Shown: positions 1-8,926, counted from the first letter of the stretch. The stretch is DNA of 57,531 bases from Segatella baroniae DSM 16972 = JCM 13447 (GCF_000426585.1 NZ_AUFQ01000019.1:1-57531); one strand, 5' to 3'. The notes: generated by a model not told the origin, from the letters alone. Program-made: numbers and translations.

Positions 1-161
1 CTCTCACGTGGATTCCATAAATCGGGATTGCAGGAGAGCTTACAACTGAACTGCGCAATACTCCTTCCAAGTGTTATCCGCCCCATAATCGGAGCTTTCC
101 CCAACTTGTCCAAACTGCTCTTTTTAAGGTAGAGCAACACTTTCATTTTCTCTGTTTTCAT
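1..161 (-). CDS. Tyrosine-type site-specific integrase, N-terminal part only
   Basis: Reading the minus strand from the ATG at 161 gives 53 residues that run off the left edge. They begin MKTEKMKVLLYLKK and continue through PIMGRITLGRSIAQFSCKLS to LWNPRE. This is the N-terminal arm-type DNA-binding domain of Bacteroidetes tyrosine recombinases, seen in integrases of conjugative and mobilizable transposons and prophages; the catalytic domain lies outside the window. A second in-frame ATG at 146 is possible, but the upstream start fits the family better. By family it would catalyse integration and excision of a mobile element, which presumably extends to the left. A TAnnTTTG element (247-254, minus) lies about 90 bases upstream. 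The family call is firm; which element it belongs to is unknown. Confidence 0.85.
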   Translation of the reverse strand, partial: MKTEKMKVLLYLKKSSLDKLGKAPIMGRITLGRSIAQFSCKLSCNPDLWNPRE

Positions 162-527
162 ACGCTTTAATATTTGTGGGCAAAGACAGTGCAAGCGAGT
201 TCCATGAGAGCTTGCTCTCAAATGGACGAGTGCAGCCTGTCTTATGCAAAGTTACCCGAATTAAAGCGTTCCTCACTTACGCAGAAAACTGCCGACCAAA
301 GCAACAGCCACACGAGCGAAAATAATTTGGTTACCTATTTCTTCTCCATCGTTACCAACATCAAAACAAGGTAACACTCTGGTAACTGAACTTCTGCCTA
401 AACCTGCATGTTTCTGCCCTTTACAAACAGAGCAACATCATGCTAATTTGTGCATTCCCTCCTCATTATCAGTTAGTTTACATCAACTTCGACATTTCTT
501 CATTTTCTTTGATTAGTTACACACACG
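162..527. other. Gene-free region upstream of the integrase
   Basis: I see no convincing gene here. It holds a candidate -7 promoter element TAACTTTG on the minus strand (247-254) pointing at the integrase, and a 16-base palindrome TGAGAGC-TT-GCTCTCA at 205-220 between that element and the start codon. It also holds four copies of GTTACC or its complement GGTAAC (330-335, 351-356, 370-375, 381-386). The 66-codon plus frame at 174-374 has no recognisable features and crosses the palindrome and the repeats. Confidence 0.5.
247..254 (-). promoter_or_regulatory. Candidate -7 promoter element for the integrase
   Basis: TAACTTTG on the minus strand matches the Bacteroidetes -7 consensus TAnnTTTG. 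No clear TTTG is seen 19-23 bases upstream, so this is a half-supported promoter. Confidence 0.35.
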
Positions 528-637
528 AAAGCTTAGCGATTACATTGTAAAAGCTTAGCAATCACATTGTGAAAGCTTGGCGATAACCACGCAAAAGCTT
601 GACTTCTACAATGCGAAAGACAAGCTTTTGGAACGCC
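528..637. repeat. Intergenic array with exact 22-base period (AAAGCTT type)
   Basis: Four consecutive 22-base units start at 528, 550, 572 and 594, each opening with AAAGCTT and followed by a degenerate tail; a fifth degenerate unit starts at 616. The tail words TTAGCGAT, TTAGCAAT and TTGGCGAT show the units are related. CAAAAGCTTG (592-601) and CAAGCTTTTG (621-630) are exact inverted arms, so the array ends in a hairpin. It lies between rpsO and the integrase. Arrays with the same period but other words occur near 9026, 26609, 40100 and 47662. Confidence 0.8.
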
Positions 638-712
638 TGAACACAGCCGACAAGACATGGAACCGGTGCGAAACAGGGGCCTGCGCACGATTTCCACGCC
701 TCAGCTACGGGC

Positions 713-748
713 ATAAAAAATCCCAACGCTCGTGTCGGGCGTTGGGAC
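713..748 (-). terminator. Rho-independent terminator of rpsO
   Basis: TCCCAACGC and GCGTTGGGA (721-729 and 739-747) form a stem with a 9-base loop. On the minus strand the stem is followed by a run of T (complement of 715-720). It lies 23 bases past the rpsO stop. Confidence 0.85.
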
Positions 749-770
749 CATTATGCTTTTGCGTCTGCGA

Positions 771-1040
771 TTACTTGCGCAGGCCGAGTGCCTTGATGAT
801 GGCACGATAGCGTTCGATGTCAATTTTGTAGAGATAGTCGAGCAAACGGCGACGCTTACCTACCAACTGAGTCAGCGAACGGGTCGTGACGTTGTCCTTG
901 CGGTTCTTCTTCACGTGCTCTGTCAGGTGGGCGATGCGATAAGTGAACAGCGCAATCTGGCTCTCGGCAGACCCTGTGTCAGTTGTACTCTTGCCATACT
1001 GGCCGAAGATTTCTTCCTTTTTAGCTTTGTCTAAATACAT
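771..1040 (-). CDS. rpsO: 30S ribosomal protein S15
   Basis: This 89-residue protein, starting MYLDKAKKEE, is the full usual length of bacterial S15. S15 binds 16S rRNA early in assembly of the 30S platform. The recognisable core includes TGSAESQIALFTYRI and the C-terminal helix GKRRRLLDYLYKIDIERY. The frame stays open upstream to 1193, but the extra 51 residues resemble nothing in S15 and cross a promoter, so the ATG at 1040 is the start. The gene is monocistronic, with its own promoter (1152-1185) and terminator (713-748). Its leader of about 105 bases can fold and may serve autoregulation. Confidence 0.97.
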   Translation of the reverse strand: MYLDKAKKEEIFGQYGKSTTDTGSAESQIALFTYRIAHLTEHVKKNRKDNVTTRSLTQLVGKRRRLLDYLYKIDIERYRAIIKALGLRK

Positions 1041-1146
1041 TGCTTCAATGTGATTAATGGTTTTTGCATCAATTACATCCTTCGAGCGAGACGCTGTCTC
1101 AATCACTACATCGCCGCTCTCGAATGCTTCGGATGTTCCGAAATGC
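1041..1146 (-). promoter_or_regulatory. Structured rpsO leader, possible S15 autoregulatory RNA
   Basis: The interval between the predicted transcription start and the S15 start codon contains nested inverted repeats. On the minus strand these are CGGA-ACA-TCCG, GAGAC-AGC-GTCTC, and TTCGAG pairing with CTCGAA around the latter. Ribosomal protein S15 is known to repress its own mRNA through leader structures that differ between phyla. Whether this leader does so is inference. Confidence 0.4.
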
Positions 1147-1151
1147 GGGTG

Positions 1152-1185
1152 CAAAGGTAGTAAAAAATCCGCTTCGGCTATGCAA
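1152..1185 (-). promoter_or_regulatory. Promoter of rpsO
   Basis: The -7 element TACCTTTG (complement of 1152-1159) lies 23 bases from a TTG (complement of 1183-1185), matching the Bacteroidetes housekeeping sigma pattern. It lies inside the open N-terminal extension of the rpsO frame, which argues that this extension is not coding. Confidence 0.6.
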
Positions 1186-1299
1186 CGGGCCATTTTTTGG
1201 CTTCTTTATTTATCCTTTTTTAACTAAGAAGCACGCTTTCCGCGCGCATGCCGTGGGCAAAAAGCCTATGAAATGACAATCGGTGTTGATAATTTTTCG

Positions 1300-1307
1300 T
1301 AATTTTG
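1300..1307 (+). promoter_or_regulatory. Candidate -7 element of typA
   Basis: TAATTTTG matches TAnnTTTG and lies 33 bases before the typA ATG. No good upstream TTTG is seen. Confidence 0.5.
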
Positions 1308-1340
1308 CACCCACAATTTTAAGGTATAAAGATTTAAAAG

Positions 1341-3143
1341 ATGCAAGACATTAGAAACATTGCGGTGATTGCGCACGTCGACCATGGCAAAACGACACTG
1401 GTCGACAAGATGATGCTCGCCGGAAAACTGTTCCGTGACGGCCAGGATAACAGCGGTGAAGTGTTGGACTCCAACGACTTGGAGCGCGAACGCGGTATCA
1501 CCATCCTCTCCAAGAACGTATCCATCAACTGGAAAGGCGTGAAAATCAACATCCTCGACACGCCGGGGCACTCCGATTTCGGCGGGGAAGTGGAGCGTGT
1601 GCTCAACATGGCCGACGGCTGTCTGCTGCTGGTCGACGCCTTCGAAGGCCCCATGCCGCAGACGCGTTTCGTCTTGCAGAAGGCTTTGCAGATTGGTTTG
1701 AAGCCCATCGTTGTGGTCAACAAGGTGGACAAACCGAACTGTCGCCCCGAGGAGGTGTATGAAATGGTGTTCGATCTGATGTGCGACTTGAACGCGACGG
1801 AAGAGCAACTCGACTTCCCCGTCGTGTATGGTTCGGCCAAAAACGGCTGGATGGCGGAAGACTGGACGGCTCCCAGCGACAACATCGACTATCTGCTCGA
1901 CGTCATCTTGGACAAGATACCGGCACCCAAGCAGATCGAGGGGACGCCACAGCTGCTGATTACGTCGCTCGACTACAGCAACTACACCGGTCGCATCGCC
2001 GTGGGACGCGTTCATCGCGGCACGTTGCGCGACGGACAGAACGTGACCATCAGCCACCGCAATGGTTCGATGGAGAAGACGAAGATAAAGGAACTCCACA
2101 CCTTCGAGGGAATGGGACACGTGAAGACCGACCACGTGGACTCGGGAGACATCTGTGCCGTCATCGGACTGGAGAAATTCGAGATCGGCGACACCATCTG
2201 CGACTTTGAAAACCCCGAGCCACTGCCGCCCATCGCCATCGACGAGCCTACCATGAGCATGCTCTTCACCATCAACGACAGCCCTTTCTTCGGCAAGGAG
2301 GGCAAGTTCTGCACCAGCCGGCACATCCAGGAGCGTCTGGACAAGGAACTTGAGAAGAACCTTGCCTTGCGTGTGAAGCCGTTTGAGGACAGCACCGACA
2401 AGTGGATTGTCAGCGGTCGCGGCGTGCTCCACCTCTCCGTGCTCATCGAGACCATGCGCCGTGAAGGCTACGAGCTTCAGGTGGGCCAGCCGCAGGTAAT
2501 CTACAAGCAGATCGACGGCCAGAAGTGTGAGCCTGTCGAAGAGCTTACCATCAACGTGCCGCAGGACTTCTCCAGCAAGATGATCGACATGGTGACACGC
2601 CGCAAGGGCGACTTGCTCGGCATGGAAAGCCAGGGCGACCGCGTGAACATCGAGTTCGAGATTCCTTCCCGTGGTATCATCGGCTTGCGCACCAACGTTC
2701 TGACAGCGTCACAGGGCGAGGCCATCATGGCTCATCGCTACAAGAACTACCAGCCTTTCAAAGGGGAGATCGACCGGCGCACCAACGGTTCCATGATAGC
2801 CATGGAGACCGGTACGGCCTTCGCCTACTCTCTCGACAAGTTGCAAGACCGCGGCAAGTTCTTCATCGACCCGGGCGAGGAGGTTTATGCCGGGCAGGTT
2901 GTGGGCGAACATGTCCACGACAACGACCTCGTCATCAACGTGACGAAGGCCAAGCAGCTGACCAACGTGCGCGCAAGCGGCTCCGACGAGAAGGCACGCG
3001 TCATCCCAAAGACCGTCATGAGCTTGGAGGAATGTCTCGAATACATCAAGGCCGACGAGCTTGTAGAGGTCACTCCGAAGAATATGCGCATGCGAAAGAC
3101 TATCCTGGACCATCTGGAGCGCAAGCGTTCCAATAAGGAATAA
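1341..3143 (+). CDS. typA: Translational GTPase TypA/BipA
   Basis: This 600-residue protein is the usual TypA length. The G1 motif [14 protein letters not shown] is near residue 11, the switch region [11 protein letters not shown] near 50, [16 protein letters not shown] near 74 and the G4 motif NKVDKP near 130. The elongation-factor-like C-terminal half includes [21 protein letters not shown]. TypA binds the 70S ribosome like EF-G and supports ribosome assembly and stress adaptation. The gene has its own -7 element 33 bases upstream and ends at a strong two-way terminator shared with the pyrophosphatase gene. Nothing is unusual in it. Confidence 0.97.
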   Translation: MQDIRNIAVIAHVDHGKTTLVDKMMLAGKLFRDGQDNSGEVLDSNDLERERGITILSKNVSINWKGVKINILDTPGHSDFGGEVERVLNMADGCLLLVDAFEGPMPQTRFVLQKALQIGLKPIVVVNKVDKPNCRPEEVYEMVFDLMCDLNATEEQLDFPVVYGSAKNGWMAEDWTAPSDNIDYLLDVILDKIPAPKQIEGTPQLLITSLDYSNYTGRIAVGRVHRGTLRDGQNVTISHRNGSMEKTKIKELHTFEGMGHVKTDHVDSGDICAVIGLEKFEIGDTICDFENPEPLPPIAIDEPTMSMLFTINDSPFFGKEGKFCTSRHIQERLDKELEKNLALRVKPFEDSTDKWIVSGRGVLHLSVLIETMRREGYELQVGQPQVIYKQIDGQKCEPVEELTINVPQDFSSKMIDMVTRRKGDLLGMESQGDRVNIEFEIPSRGIIGLRTNVLTASQGEAIMAHRYKNYQPFKGEIDRRTNGSMIAMETGTAFAYSLDKLQDRGKFFIDPGEEVYAGQVVGEHVHDNDLVINVTKAKQLTNVRASGSDEKARVIPKTVMSLEECLEYIKADELVEVTPKNMRMRKTILDHLERKRSNKE

Positions 3144-3176
3144 GCAACAGATTCAGGCTTTTGTCCCCCAAATCAA

Positions 3177-3230
3177 CAAGAAGTGGACTTCCGACAGCCT
3201 TTTCCATAGCTGTCGGAAGTCCACTTCTTG
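3177..3230. terminator. Bidirectional terminator between typA and hppA
   Basis: Perfect 22-base inverted arms at 3177-3198 and 3209-3230 enclose a 10-base loop. The stem is purine-rich on one side (AAGAAGTGGACTTCC) and T-rich on the other, and sits between two convergent stop codons. It can end transcripts from both sides. Confidence 0.85.
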
Positions 3231-3258
3231 TTTGTCATGATTGCATATTGTTCTGACG

Positions 3259-5463
3259 TTACATGCAGGCGACGGTCAATCCGGCCATCACAATGCTGAC
3301 CATTGACATGAGTTTGATGAGGATATTGAGGCTCGGCCCTGACGTATCCTTGAAAGGATCGCCCACCGTGTCGCCCACGATGGTGGCCTTATGACAGGCT
3401 GAACCCTTGCCGCCGAAGTGTCCTTCTTCCACCATCTTCTTCGCGTTGTCCCACGCGCCGCCGGCATTGGCCATGAAGACGGCTAAGGTAAAGCCGGCAG
3501 ACAGGCCGCCGACCAAAAGGCCCAAGACGCCTGCCACGCCCAACACGACACCGACAATGATGGGAATGACGATAGCCATGACAGACGGAATAATCATCTC
3601 ACGCTGCGCGCCTCGGGTGGAAATTTCCACGCAACGGCCATAATCGGGCGTCGCTTTCCCTTCCAAGATTCCTCTGATTTCATGGAACTGGCGGCGCACT
3701 TCCTCCACCATGCTCTGGGCGGCGCGGCCCACTGCCCCCATCGTCAGGCCGCAGAAGAGGAAAGCGGCCATGGCACCGATGAAGGCACCGACCAACACTT
3801 TCGGGTTCATCAGGTTCACTTGGAAGAAGTTCATAAAGTCGGTTATGCTGGCATTGTCGGGGTTGAAGATCTCCCCCGTCGTGTAAAGGAACTGCTGTCC
3901 CTCACTGGCTGCCCGCATCATGGCTATCTTTATCTCTTCAACGTATGAGGCCAGAAGGGCCAAAGCGGTAAGGGCCGCGGAGCCGATGGCAAACCCTTTG
4001 CCGGTGGCGGCTGTCGTATTGCCCAGCGCGTCGAGGGCGTCGGTGCGATGGCGGACCTCTTCTCCCAACTCACTCATTTCAGCATTGCCTCCCGCATTGT
4101 CGGCAATCGGACCGTAGGCGTCGGTCGCCAGCGTGATACCCAAGGTGGAAAGCATGCCCACCGCGGCGATTCCTATGCCATAAAGGCCACGCGACATGCT
4201 GCTCGCGCTCATGCTCAAATCGAATCCATTGGCAAAAAGATAGCTCAACATGATGGCGACACAGATGGTGACGACGGGCACACAGGTCGAAATCATGCCC
4301 GTTCCGATACCCTTGATGATGACCGTTGCCGAGCCCGTTTGCGAAGCTTCTGAAATCTTCTGCGTAGGTTTGTAGCTCTGCGAGGTGTAATATTCCGTCG
4401 CCTGACCGATGATGACACCGGCACACAGGCCACTGATGACCGAGAAAGAGACGCCCAGCCAGTTGTCAAGTCCCAATAGATAGAGGATGACGAACGTGGC
4501 ACCGGCAATCAATATGGCAGCGACGTTGGTGCCCAAGCCCAACGAATGGAGCAAATCCCTCATCGTTGCATCTTCCTTTGTCTTCACGAGGAAAATGCCG
4601 AAGAGGCTCAAGAAGATACCCACAGCGGCAATAATCATCGGCGCAATGACCACCTTGAGCTGCATATCGCCGTTCATGGCAAAGGCCGTGGCCCCTAGCG
4701 CGGCGGTGGAGAGTATGCTTCCGCAGTAGCTTTCATACAGGTCGGCCCCCATGCCAGCCACATCTCCCACGTTGTCCCCCACGTTGTCGGCAATCGTTGC
4801 CGGGTTGCGCGGGTCGTCCTCGGGTATGTTTGCCTCCACCTTTCCTACCAGGTCGGCGCCCACATCGGCAGCTTTGGTATAGATACCACCGCCCACACGG
4901 GCGAACAACGCTTGTGTGGAAGCGCCCATTCCGAACGTAAGCATAGTGGTGGTGATGGTCACCAAGGCCATATTGTCACCCTGATAGCAATAGTTGAGAA
5001 TCAGAAACCACAGCGCGATGTCGAGCAGTCCGAGGCCGACTACGACCAATCCCATGACAGCGCCACTGCGGAACGCGATGCGCAAGCCCTTGTTCAGTCC
5101 CTCGCGGGCCGCATTCGCCGTGCGGGCAGAGGCATACGTGGCCGTCTTCATGCCGAAGAAGCCGGACAATCCCGAGAAGAATCCACCCGTGAGGAAGGCT
5201 ACCGGCACCCATGGATTCTGCACATTGAGCACATAGGCCATGATGGCAAAGACGATGGCAAGCACGATGAAGACGTAGAGCACCACCTTATATTGTTGTT
5301 TCAGATAGGCCATGGCCCCTTTCCTGACGTGTTCTGCAATTTCAATCATACGTTGCGTACCTTCTTCAGCCTGCATCATCTTGCTGAAAAAATACCATGC
5401 CATGCCCAAGGCCACTATCGAGGCGATGGGCACCAGCCAAAATACTGTAGGGATTCCATTCAT
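3259..5463 (-). CDS. hppA: Membrane ion-pumping pyrophosphatase, K+-dependent, probably Na+ or Na+/H+ type
   Basis: This 734-residue protein has about 16 membrane segments. It couples hydrolysis of pyrophosphate to ion export across the inner membrane. The substrate-binding motif [19 protein letters not shown] is at about 216-234, and the C-terminal part has [15 protein letters not shown]. Near residue 490, [14 protein letters not shown] has Ala where K+-independent enzymes have Lys, which marks the K+-dependent class. The Glu in GADLYES (about 244) matches the Glu placed at this point in Na+-transporting enzymes. Bacteroides relatives are known to move both Na+ and H+, so dual transport is plausible but not provable here. 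It has its own -7 element at 5528-5535. Confidence 0.93.
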   Translation of the reverse strand: MNGIPTVFWLVPIASIVALGMAWYFFSKMMQAEEGTQRMIEIAEHVRKGAMAYLKQQYKVVLYVFIVLAIVFAIMAYVLNVQNPWVPVAFLTGGFFSGLSGFFGMKTATYASARTANAAREGLNKGLRIAFRSGAVMGLVVVGLGLLDIALWFLILNYCYQGDNMALVTITTTMLTFGMGASTQALFARVGGGIYTKAADVGADLVGKVEANIPEDDPRNPATIADNVGDNVGDVAGMGADLYESYCGSILSTAALGATAFAMNGDMQLKVVIAPMIIAAVGIFLSLFGIFLVKTKEDATMRDLLHSLGLGTNVAAILIAGATFVILYLLGLDNWLGVSFSVISGLCAGVIIGQATEYYTSQSYKPTQKISEASQTGSATVIIKGIGTGMISTCVPVVTICVAIMLSYLFANGFDLSMSASSMSRGLYGIGIAAVGMLSTLGITLATDAYGPIADNAGGNAEMSELGEEVRHRTDALDALGNTTAATGKGFAIGSAALTALALLASYVEEIKIAMMRAASEGQQFLYTTGEIFNPDNASITDFMNFFQVNLMNPKVLVGAFIGAMAAFLFCGLTMGAVGRAAQSMVEEVRRQFHEIRGILEGKATPDYGRCVEISTRGAQREMIIPSVMAIVIPIIVGVVLGVAGVLGLLVGGLSAGFTLAVFMANAGGAWDNAKKMVEEGHFGGKGSACHKATIVGDTVGDPFKDTSGPSLNILIKLMSMVSIVMAGLTVACM

Positions 5464-5527
5464 GATTCGTTAGATTTTTAGTGGTGAATAGATTTGAAAT
5501 TAGAGTCGTGTTTCAATGTTATAAGTG

Positions 5528-5535
5528 CAAATGTA
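5528..5535 (-). promoter_or_regulatory. Candidate -7 element of hppA
   Basis: TACATTTG on the minus strand fits TAnnTTTG and lies 65 bases upstream of the hppA start. No matching -33 TTTG was found. Confidence 0.5.
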
Positions 5536-5576
5536 AGTAATTTTCATTGTCCATTTGTAATGAAAATGGAAAACTT

Positions 5577-7592
5577 TCAAAACGAATACCTCAATTGTAC
5601 GTCGACATCTGCTTGCGAAGAGCCGTCGATTCGCTGCAGACCGGTGGAGATGGAGGCCCGGTCGAAGTAGTCCGTCGTTGTGAAACGGGCGCCCAACCGC
5701 AGTCGTCCGAGCTGCCAGTCGGCCAACAGACCATAGCGCAATCCTTGGCCGCTGAAGGAGGGAATGCTCATCATGTAGAGCAGCGTGCGCTCGTAAGTGT
5801 AGACCCGACTGTCGTAATTCGACGTGTGAAAGTAGCCGATGTCGGCCGTCACCCTGAAGTTCCGGCCTCGATAACCGGCCTTTTGCTCCAAGAGACAGCC
5901 CAGCCCCTTGCGCTTGAAAAGGCTGTAGTTGATACTTGCCTTGGTCGTGACGGTCCATCCGCCGGCGGCATAAGCCAGCATGGCCTGCCCTCGATGTTCC
6001 TGCTTGGGAATCAACCGCGTCTTCCCATCGTCGTCGCGTTGCCGCCGACGGTAGCGATAGCGCAGCTGGGCCGACCAACTCCTGCGCTGATAGAGCAGGC
6101 CAGCCTGGCAGTCCCAGGCATGCGACGACCCCAACGTCTGGTATTTGGGCCAGGGGAAATAGGCGTAGTCCACGTAGCTCGTAAGCTGCAAATACTTCCT
6201 GATGCGCCAGTTGACACCCACATACAGGCCGCTTTCATTCTGCGTGGAGCCGCCCTCGCTGTAGCTCATACTTTGCAAAGCATAGTAGCGGTAGGAGTAG
6301 AAACGGTGCAAGGCCGTCAGCGACAGGCTGCCCGAAAAGGCATAGTTGAGCGTGTGGAGCGCAGCCCATGCCTTGCAATTGCCGCGTGCCGTCTCGCCAT
6401 GCAGCGACAGCTTGCCGTGGTTGTAGCCGTAGTTCAGCCCGACATTCCAGAAGTCGGTGCCTTGTGGCAGCCACATTCTATAGAGCTGGCTGGGCCTGAT
6501 GGCGCCCAGACTGTCCGTTTTCATGGGCCTAAGCGTCCTGTCCAACTTGTTGTAGACCAGTGTGGCACCCAGCTGAAAGCCGTTTTTCAGGACTCTGAAA
6601 AGCAGCCCGCTCGTCAGCATGGAGGTATTGTTCTTGCGGTCCAGCTCCTTGACAGTCCGGTGATAGCCGCCGCTTGCTATATTATATAAGGTGGTGCTGT
6701 CGTTGTTGAACGTACCGTCGAGCCGGCGATACGAAAGGAATGGCGTCAGCTGCAGGCCGCTTCGGGGTTGCAGGGTGACGGCCACGCCTTGCAGATAGTT
6801 GGCTTCGCTCCTTGAAGAATGCACCGTCACGGCGTTTCCCATGCCACCCAGGTTGGTCAGAAAGGTGGCTTTTCCCAATCCCAGTCCACCGTTGATGACC
6901 AGTCCCATGCCCGCCCTCACCTTGTATCGGCCCACGACAAGGTTGTCGACCAGCCCCCGACGGCGCAGCTGAAAATAGAACGAATGGTAGTCATAGCCCA
7001 GCCTGTTCCCGCCCTTGAAGAACGGTTCGCCGGCGTCCTGCGCGCCCACGAGCCCCAGCCGCAGCTGGTTTTGCGCGTTCAGGTCATAGCGCAGCCAATG
7101 CCGCAACGGGCCGCCTTGGTAGCGGCCGTTGGCAAACCCTTCGCGCCGATAGAGCGGAATGCCGGCCGTGAACACCACTTCCTGCTTGCCATTGCGAAGC
7201 AATTGACCTATAGACGGCTTGTGCTGCGGCATGTCGCCCGCATAAACCAGACAGCTCAACAGCATTTTCCGGTCGTAATCCAGCTCCCGCAACAGGTTGA
7301 GTTCGGCCAAGGTGCGCATGCCTCGATACTTTCCAAGATATGTCAGCAGCTCGTCTATCTGCCTGTCGTTGAGGAACAGCAGCTGCCGCAGGTCGTCTTC
7401 GGTGGCTTCGTTGATGTTGATGGGATGCAGGGCGTACTCGTTCAGCACCTGATGCACTTCCTCCCACGACGCCGCTTCCATGTCGTCGAGCGCGACGACA
7501 TGCTCCAAATACAGCTCCCAGTCGGCCTTTGGCTGCGCCGGAAGCGGACAGACGGCGAGGAGAAGGAATAGAAATGTAAAAAGAGTTTTCAA
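5577..7592 (-). CDS. Helix-hairpin-helix protein with predicted outer-membrane barrel
   Basis: This 671-residue protein has a signal peptide (MKTLFTFLFLLLAVCPLPAQ). A helix-hairpin-helix (ComEA-like) segment spans about 45-115 and includes HPININEATEDDLRQLLFL and YRGMRTLAELNLLREL. The rest is rich in alternating aromatic and polar strands, as in an outer-membrane beta barrel, and ends DVQLRYSF with the terminal Phe typical of barrels. Bacteroidetes genomes carry such proteins, usually named only for the HHH part; their function is not established. It starts 19 bases after luxS and probably shares its transcript. A role in surface DNA handling is conceivable from the HHH part, but this is inference. 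Confidence 0.75.
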   Translation of the reverse strand: MKTLFTFLFLLLAVCPLPAQPKADWELYLEHVVALDDMEAASWEEVHQVLNEYALHPININEATEDDLRQLLFLNDRQIDELLTYLGKYRGMRTLAELNLLRELDYDRKMLLSCLVYAGDMPQHKPSIGQLLRNGKQEVVFTAGIPLYRREGFANGRYQGGPLRHWLRYDLNAQNQLRLGLVGAQDAGEPFFKGGNRLGYDYHSFYFQLRRRGLVDNLVVGRYKVRAGMGLVINGGLGLGKATFLTNLGGMGNAVTVHSSRSEANYLQGVAVTLQPRSGLQLTPFLSYRRLDGTFNNDSTTLYNIASGGYHRTVKELDRKNNTSMLTSGLLFRVLKNGFQLGATLVYNKLDRTLRPMKTDSLGAIRPSQLYRMWLPQGTDFWNVGLNYGYNHGKLSLHGETARGNCKAWAALHTLNYAFSGSLSLTALHRFYSYRYYALQSMSYSEGGSTQNESGLYVGVNWRIRKYLQLTSYVDYAYFPWPKYQTLGSSHAWDCQAGLLYQRRSWSAQLRYRYRRRQRDDDGKTRLIPKQEHRGQAMLAYAAGGWTVTTKASINYSLFKRKGLGCLLEQKAGYRGRNFRVTADIGYFHTSNYDSRVYTYERTLLYMMSIPSFSGQGLRYGLLADWQLGRLRLGARFTTTDYFDRASISTGLQRIDGSSQADVDVQLRYSF

Positions 7593-7611
7593 GGTATTAG
7601 ACAGAGAAGGA

Positions 7612-8145
7612 TTAGCGTGGATAGACCAAATTCTCAGGTTTCATCCGATTCAAGACCTCTTCCAGGTATTTCCGAGACTCATACTTGGCCATCGGCAGGT
7701 CGTGCAGCAGATAGTTGCCGCAGTCCTTGGGCGCCGCTCCGGGAATCTCTCCGTCGAAATCGGCTACGAAAGCGAAGGTGCGTTGCAGCAGACCGACGAT
7801 GTCCTCGCTTTCCCAGTCGCCGTGCAGAATCAGGTAGTTGCCCGTCAGACAGCCCATCGGCCCCCAGTAGACGATACGGTCTTTCCATTCCACATCATTG
7901 CGCAGGTAGGTCGCGGCCAGGTGTTCTATGGTGTGGATGGCCCCATTGTGCAGCACAGGTTCACGGTTGGGCTCCTTCATTCGGATGTCGAATGTCGTGA
8001 CAACCTCGTCCCCCACCCTGTCCTTACGGCTCACATAGACGCCTCGGAGCAGCTTCAGGTGGTCGATGGTGAAGGAGGGAATCGGTTTCAGCTCGGCTGC
8101 AGCGTCCTGCGGCCGGCTTGTCATGTTATCGTTTGTCATCATCAT
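7612..8145 (-). CDS. luxS: S-ribosylhomocysteine lyase LuxS
   Basis: This protein has 177 residues; most LuxS proteins have 150-170, and the extra is an N-terminal tail before PSFTIDH. LuxS splits S-ribosylhomocysteine into homocysteine and DPD, the precursor of autoinducer AI-2. All key residues are visible: the metal-binding HTIEH (His71, His75, with Glu74), the catalytic Cys in GPMGC (99) and the third metal ligand Cys142 in KDCGNY. The ATG at 8124 (MTSRPQ) is an alternative start. The gene lies 55 bases after mtnN, which makes its substrate, so the two act in sequence in the activated methyl cycle. Confidence 0.96.
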   Translation of the reverse strand: MMMTNDNMTSRPQDAAAELKPIPSFTIDHLKLLRGVYVSRKDRVGDEVVTTFDIRMKEPNREPVLHNGAIHTIEHLAATYLRNDVEWKDRIVYWGPMGCLTGNYLILHGDWESEDIVGLLQRTFAFVADFDGEIPGAAPKDCGNYLLHDLPMAKYESRKYLEEVLNRMKPENLVYPR

Positions 8146-8200
8146 TACTTTTATCGTTATGCTATTATATGTAATAAGGTGTAGGTCTTTCGTCGAAAGT

Positions 8201-8926
8201 TCATCGTGTACCTAATCGTTTCAGGTATTCCCGGGTCACGTCGAAGCTCCCTTCGGCCATTTTGTCCCAGAAATCGAAGTACATCTGCGCCTTGTGGTCT
8301 TTCAACGGGACGTCGCTGACGATGCGGAAGGATATGAAGTCGACGCCATAGACGTGGCAAGTCTGCGCTATGCTGCAACTCTCCATGTCGACGGCCGTGG
8401 CCTCGGGAAAATGTTCCAGGATGGCCCTCATCTTGTCTCGGCTGTCCACGAACCATTCGCCGCTCACGGTCAGCCCGCTGACGATGGTCGGCATGGCCGT
8501 CTGTCCCTTTGCCGACATGGCGCCGTCGTTGATTTCCAAGGCCTTGTCGACCAGTTCCCGGGGGGCCGTGAAGCGTTCGGGCATGCCTAATATCTGCCCG
8601 TAGGCGCAGTTGTCGCCGCAGTAGGCGTCGTGATAGACGCACTCGCGGGCCACCACCACGTCGCCCACGTTCAGTCGGGTGTCGGCTCCGCCGGCGCAGC
8701 CGCTCGATATGATGAGGTCGGGGCGGTGGCGGTCGATCATCTCCACGCAGCCGATGGCGCTGTTCACCTTGCCTATGCCGCATTGCATCAGTATGATTTC
8801 ATTGCCGAAAGCCTGTCCCGACACGAATGTTTTGTGGTTAAACTCTTCGGTGACGGGCGCTTCGAGCAAACCTTCCAGTTGCCTGAACTCCTTGTCCATG
8901 GCCACGATGATTCCAATTTTTCGCAT
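8201..8926 (-). CDS. mtnN: 5'-methylthioadenosine/S-adenosylhomocysteine nucleosidase
   Basis: This 241-residue protein starts MRKIGIIVAMDKEFRQL. It removes adenine from S-adenosylhomocysteine and methylthioadenosine and supplies LuxS with S-ribosylhomocysteine. The catalytic Glu in AMDKE (13), the substrate-binding AVDMES and the catalytic Asp in FRIVSD match the Pfs family. The frame is open upstream to 9046, but the extra 40 residues are unlike the family and approach the repeat array, so the ATG at 8926 is chosen. It is first in a likely operon with luxS and the HHH/barrel gene. A candidate promoter is at 9212-9246, which would give a leader of about 280 bases containing the repeat array. 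Confidence 0.93.
   Translation of the reverse strand: MRKIGIIVAMDKEFRQLEGLLEAPVTEEFNHKTFVSGQAFGNEIILMQCGIGKVNSAIGCVEMIDRHRPDLIISSGCAGGADTRLNVGDVVVARECVYHDAYCGDNCAYGQILGMPERFTAPRELVDKALEINDGAMSAKGQTAMPTIVSGLTVSGEWFVDSRDKMRAILEHFPEATAVDMESCSIAQTCHVYGVDFISFRIVSDVPLKDHKAQMYFDFWDKMAEGSFDVTREYLKRLGTR

Noticed and set aside
174..374. 66-codon frame upstream of the integrase
   Set aside because: Crosses a palindrome and inverted repeats, has no domain and no promoter.
1041..1193. 51-residue N-terminal extension of S15
   Set aside because: S15 is 89 residues in bacteria and the extension contains a promoter and foldable leader.
1266..2432. 388-codon open frame antisense to typA
   Set aside because: Shadow of a certain GTPase gene; also crosses the typA promoter.
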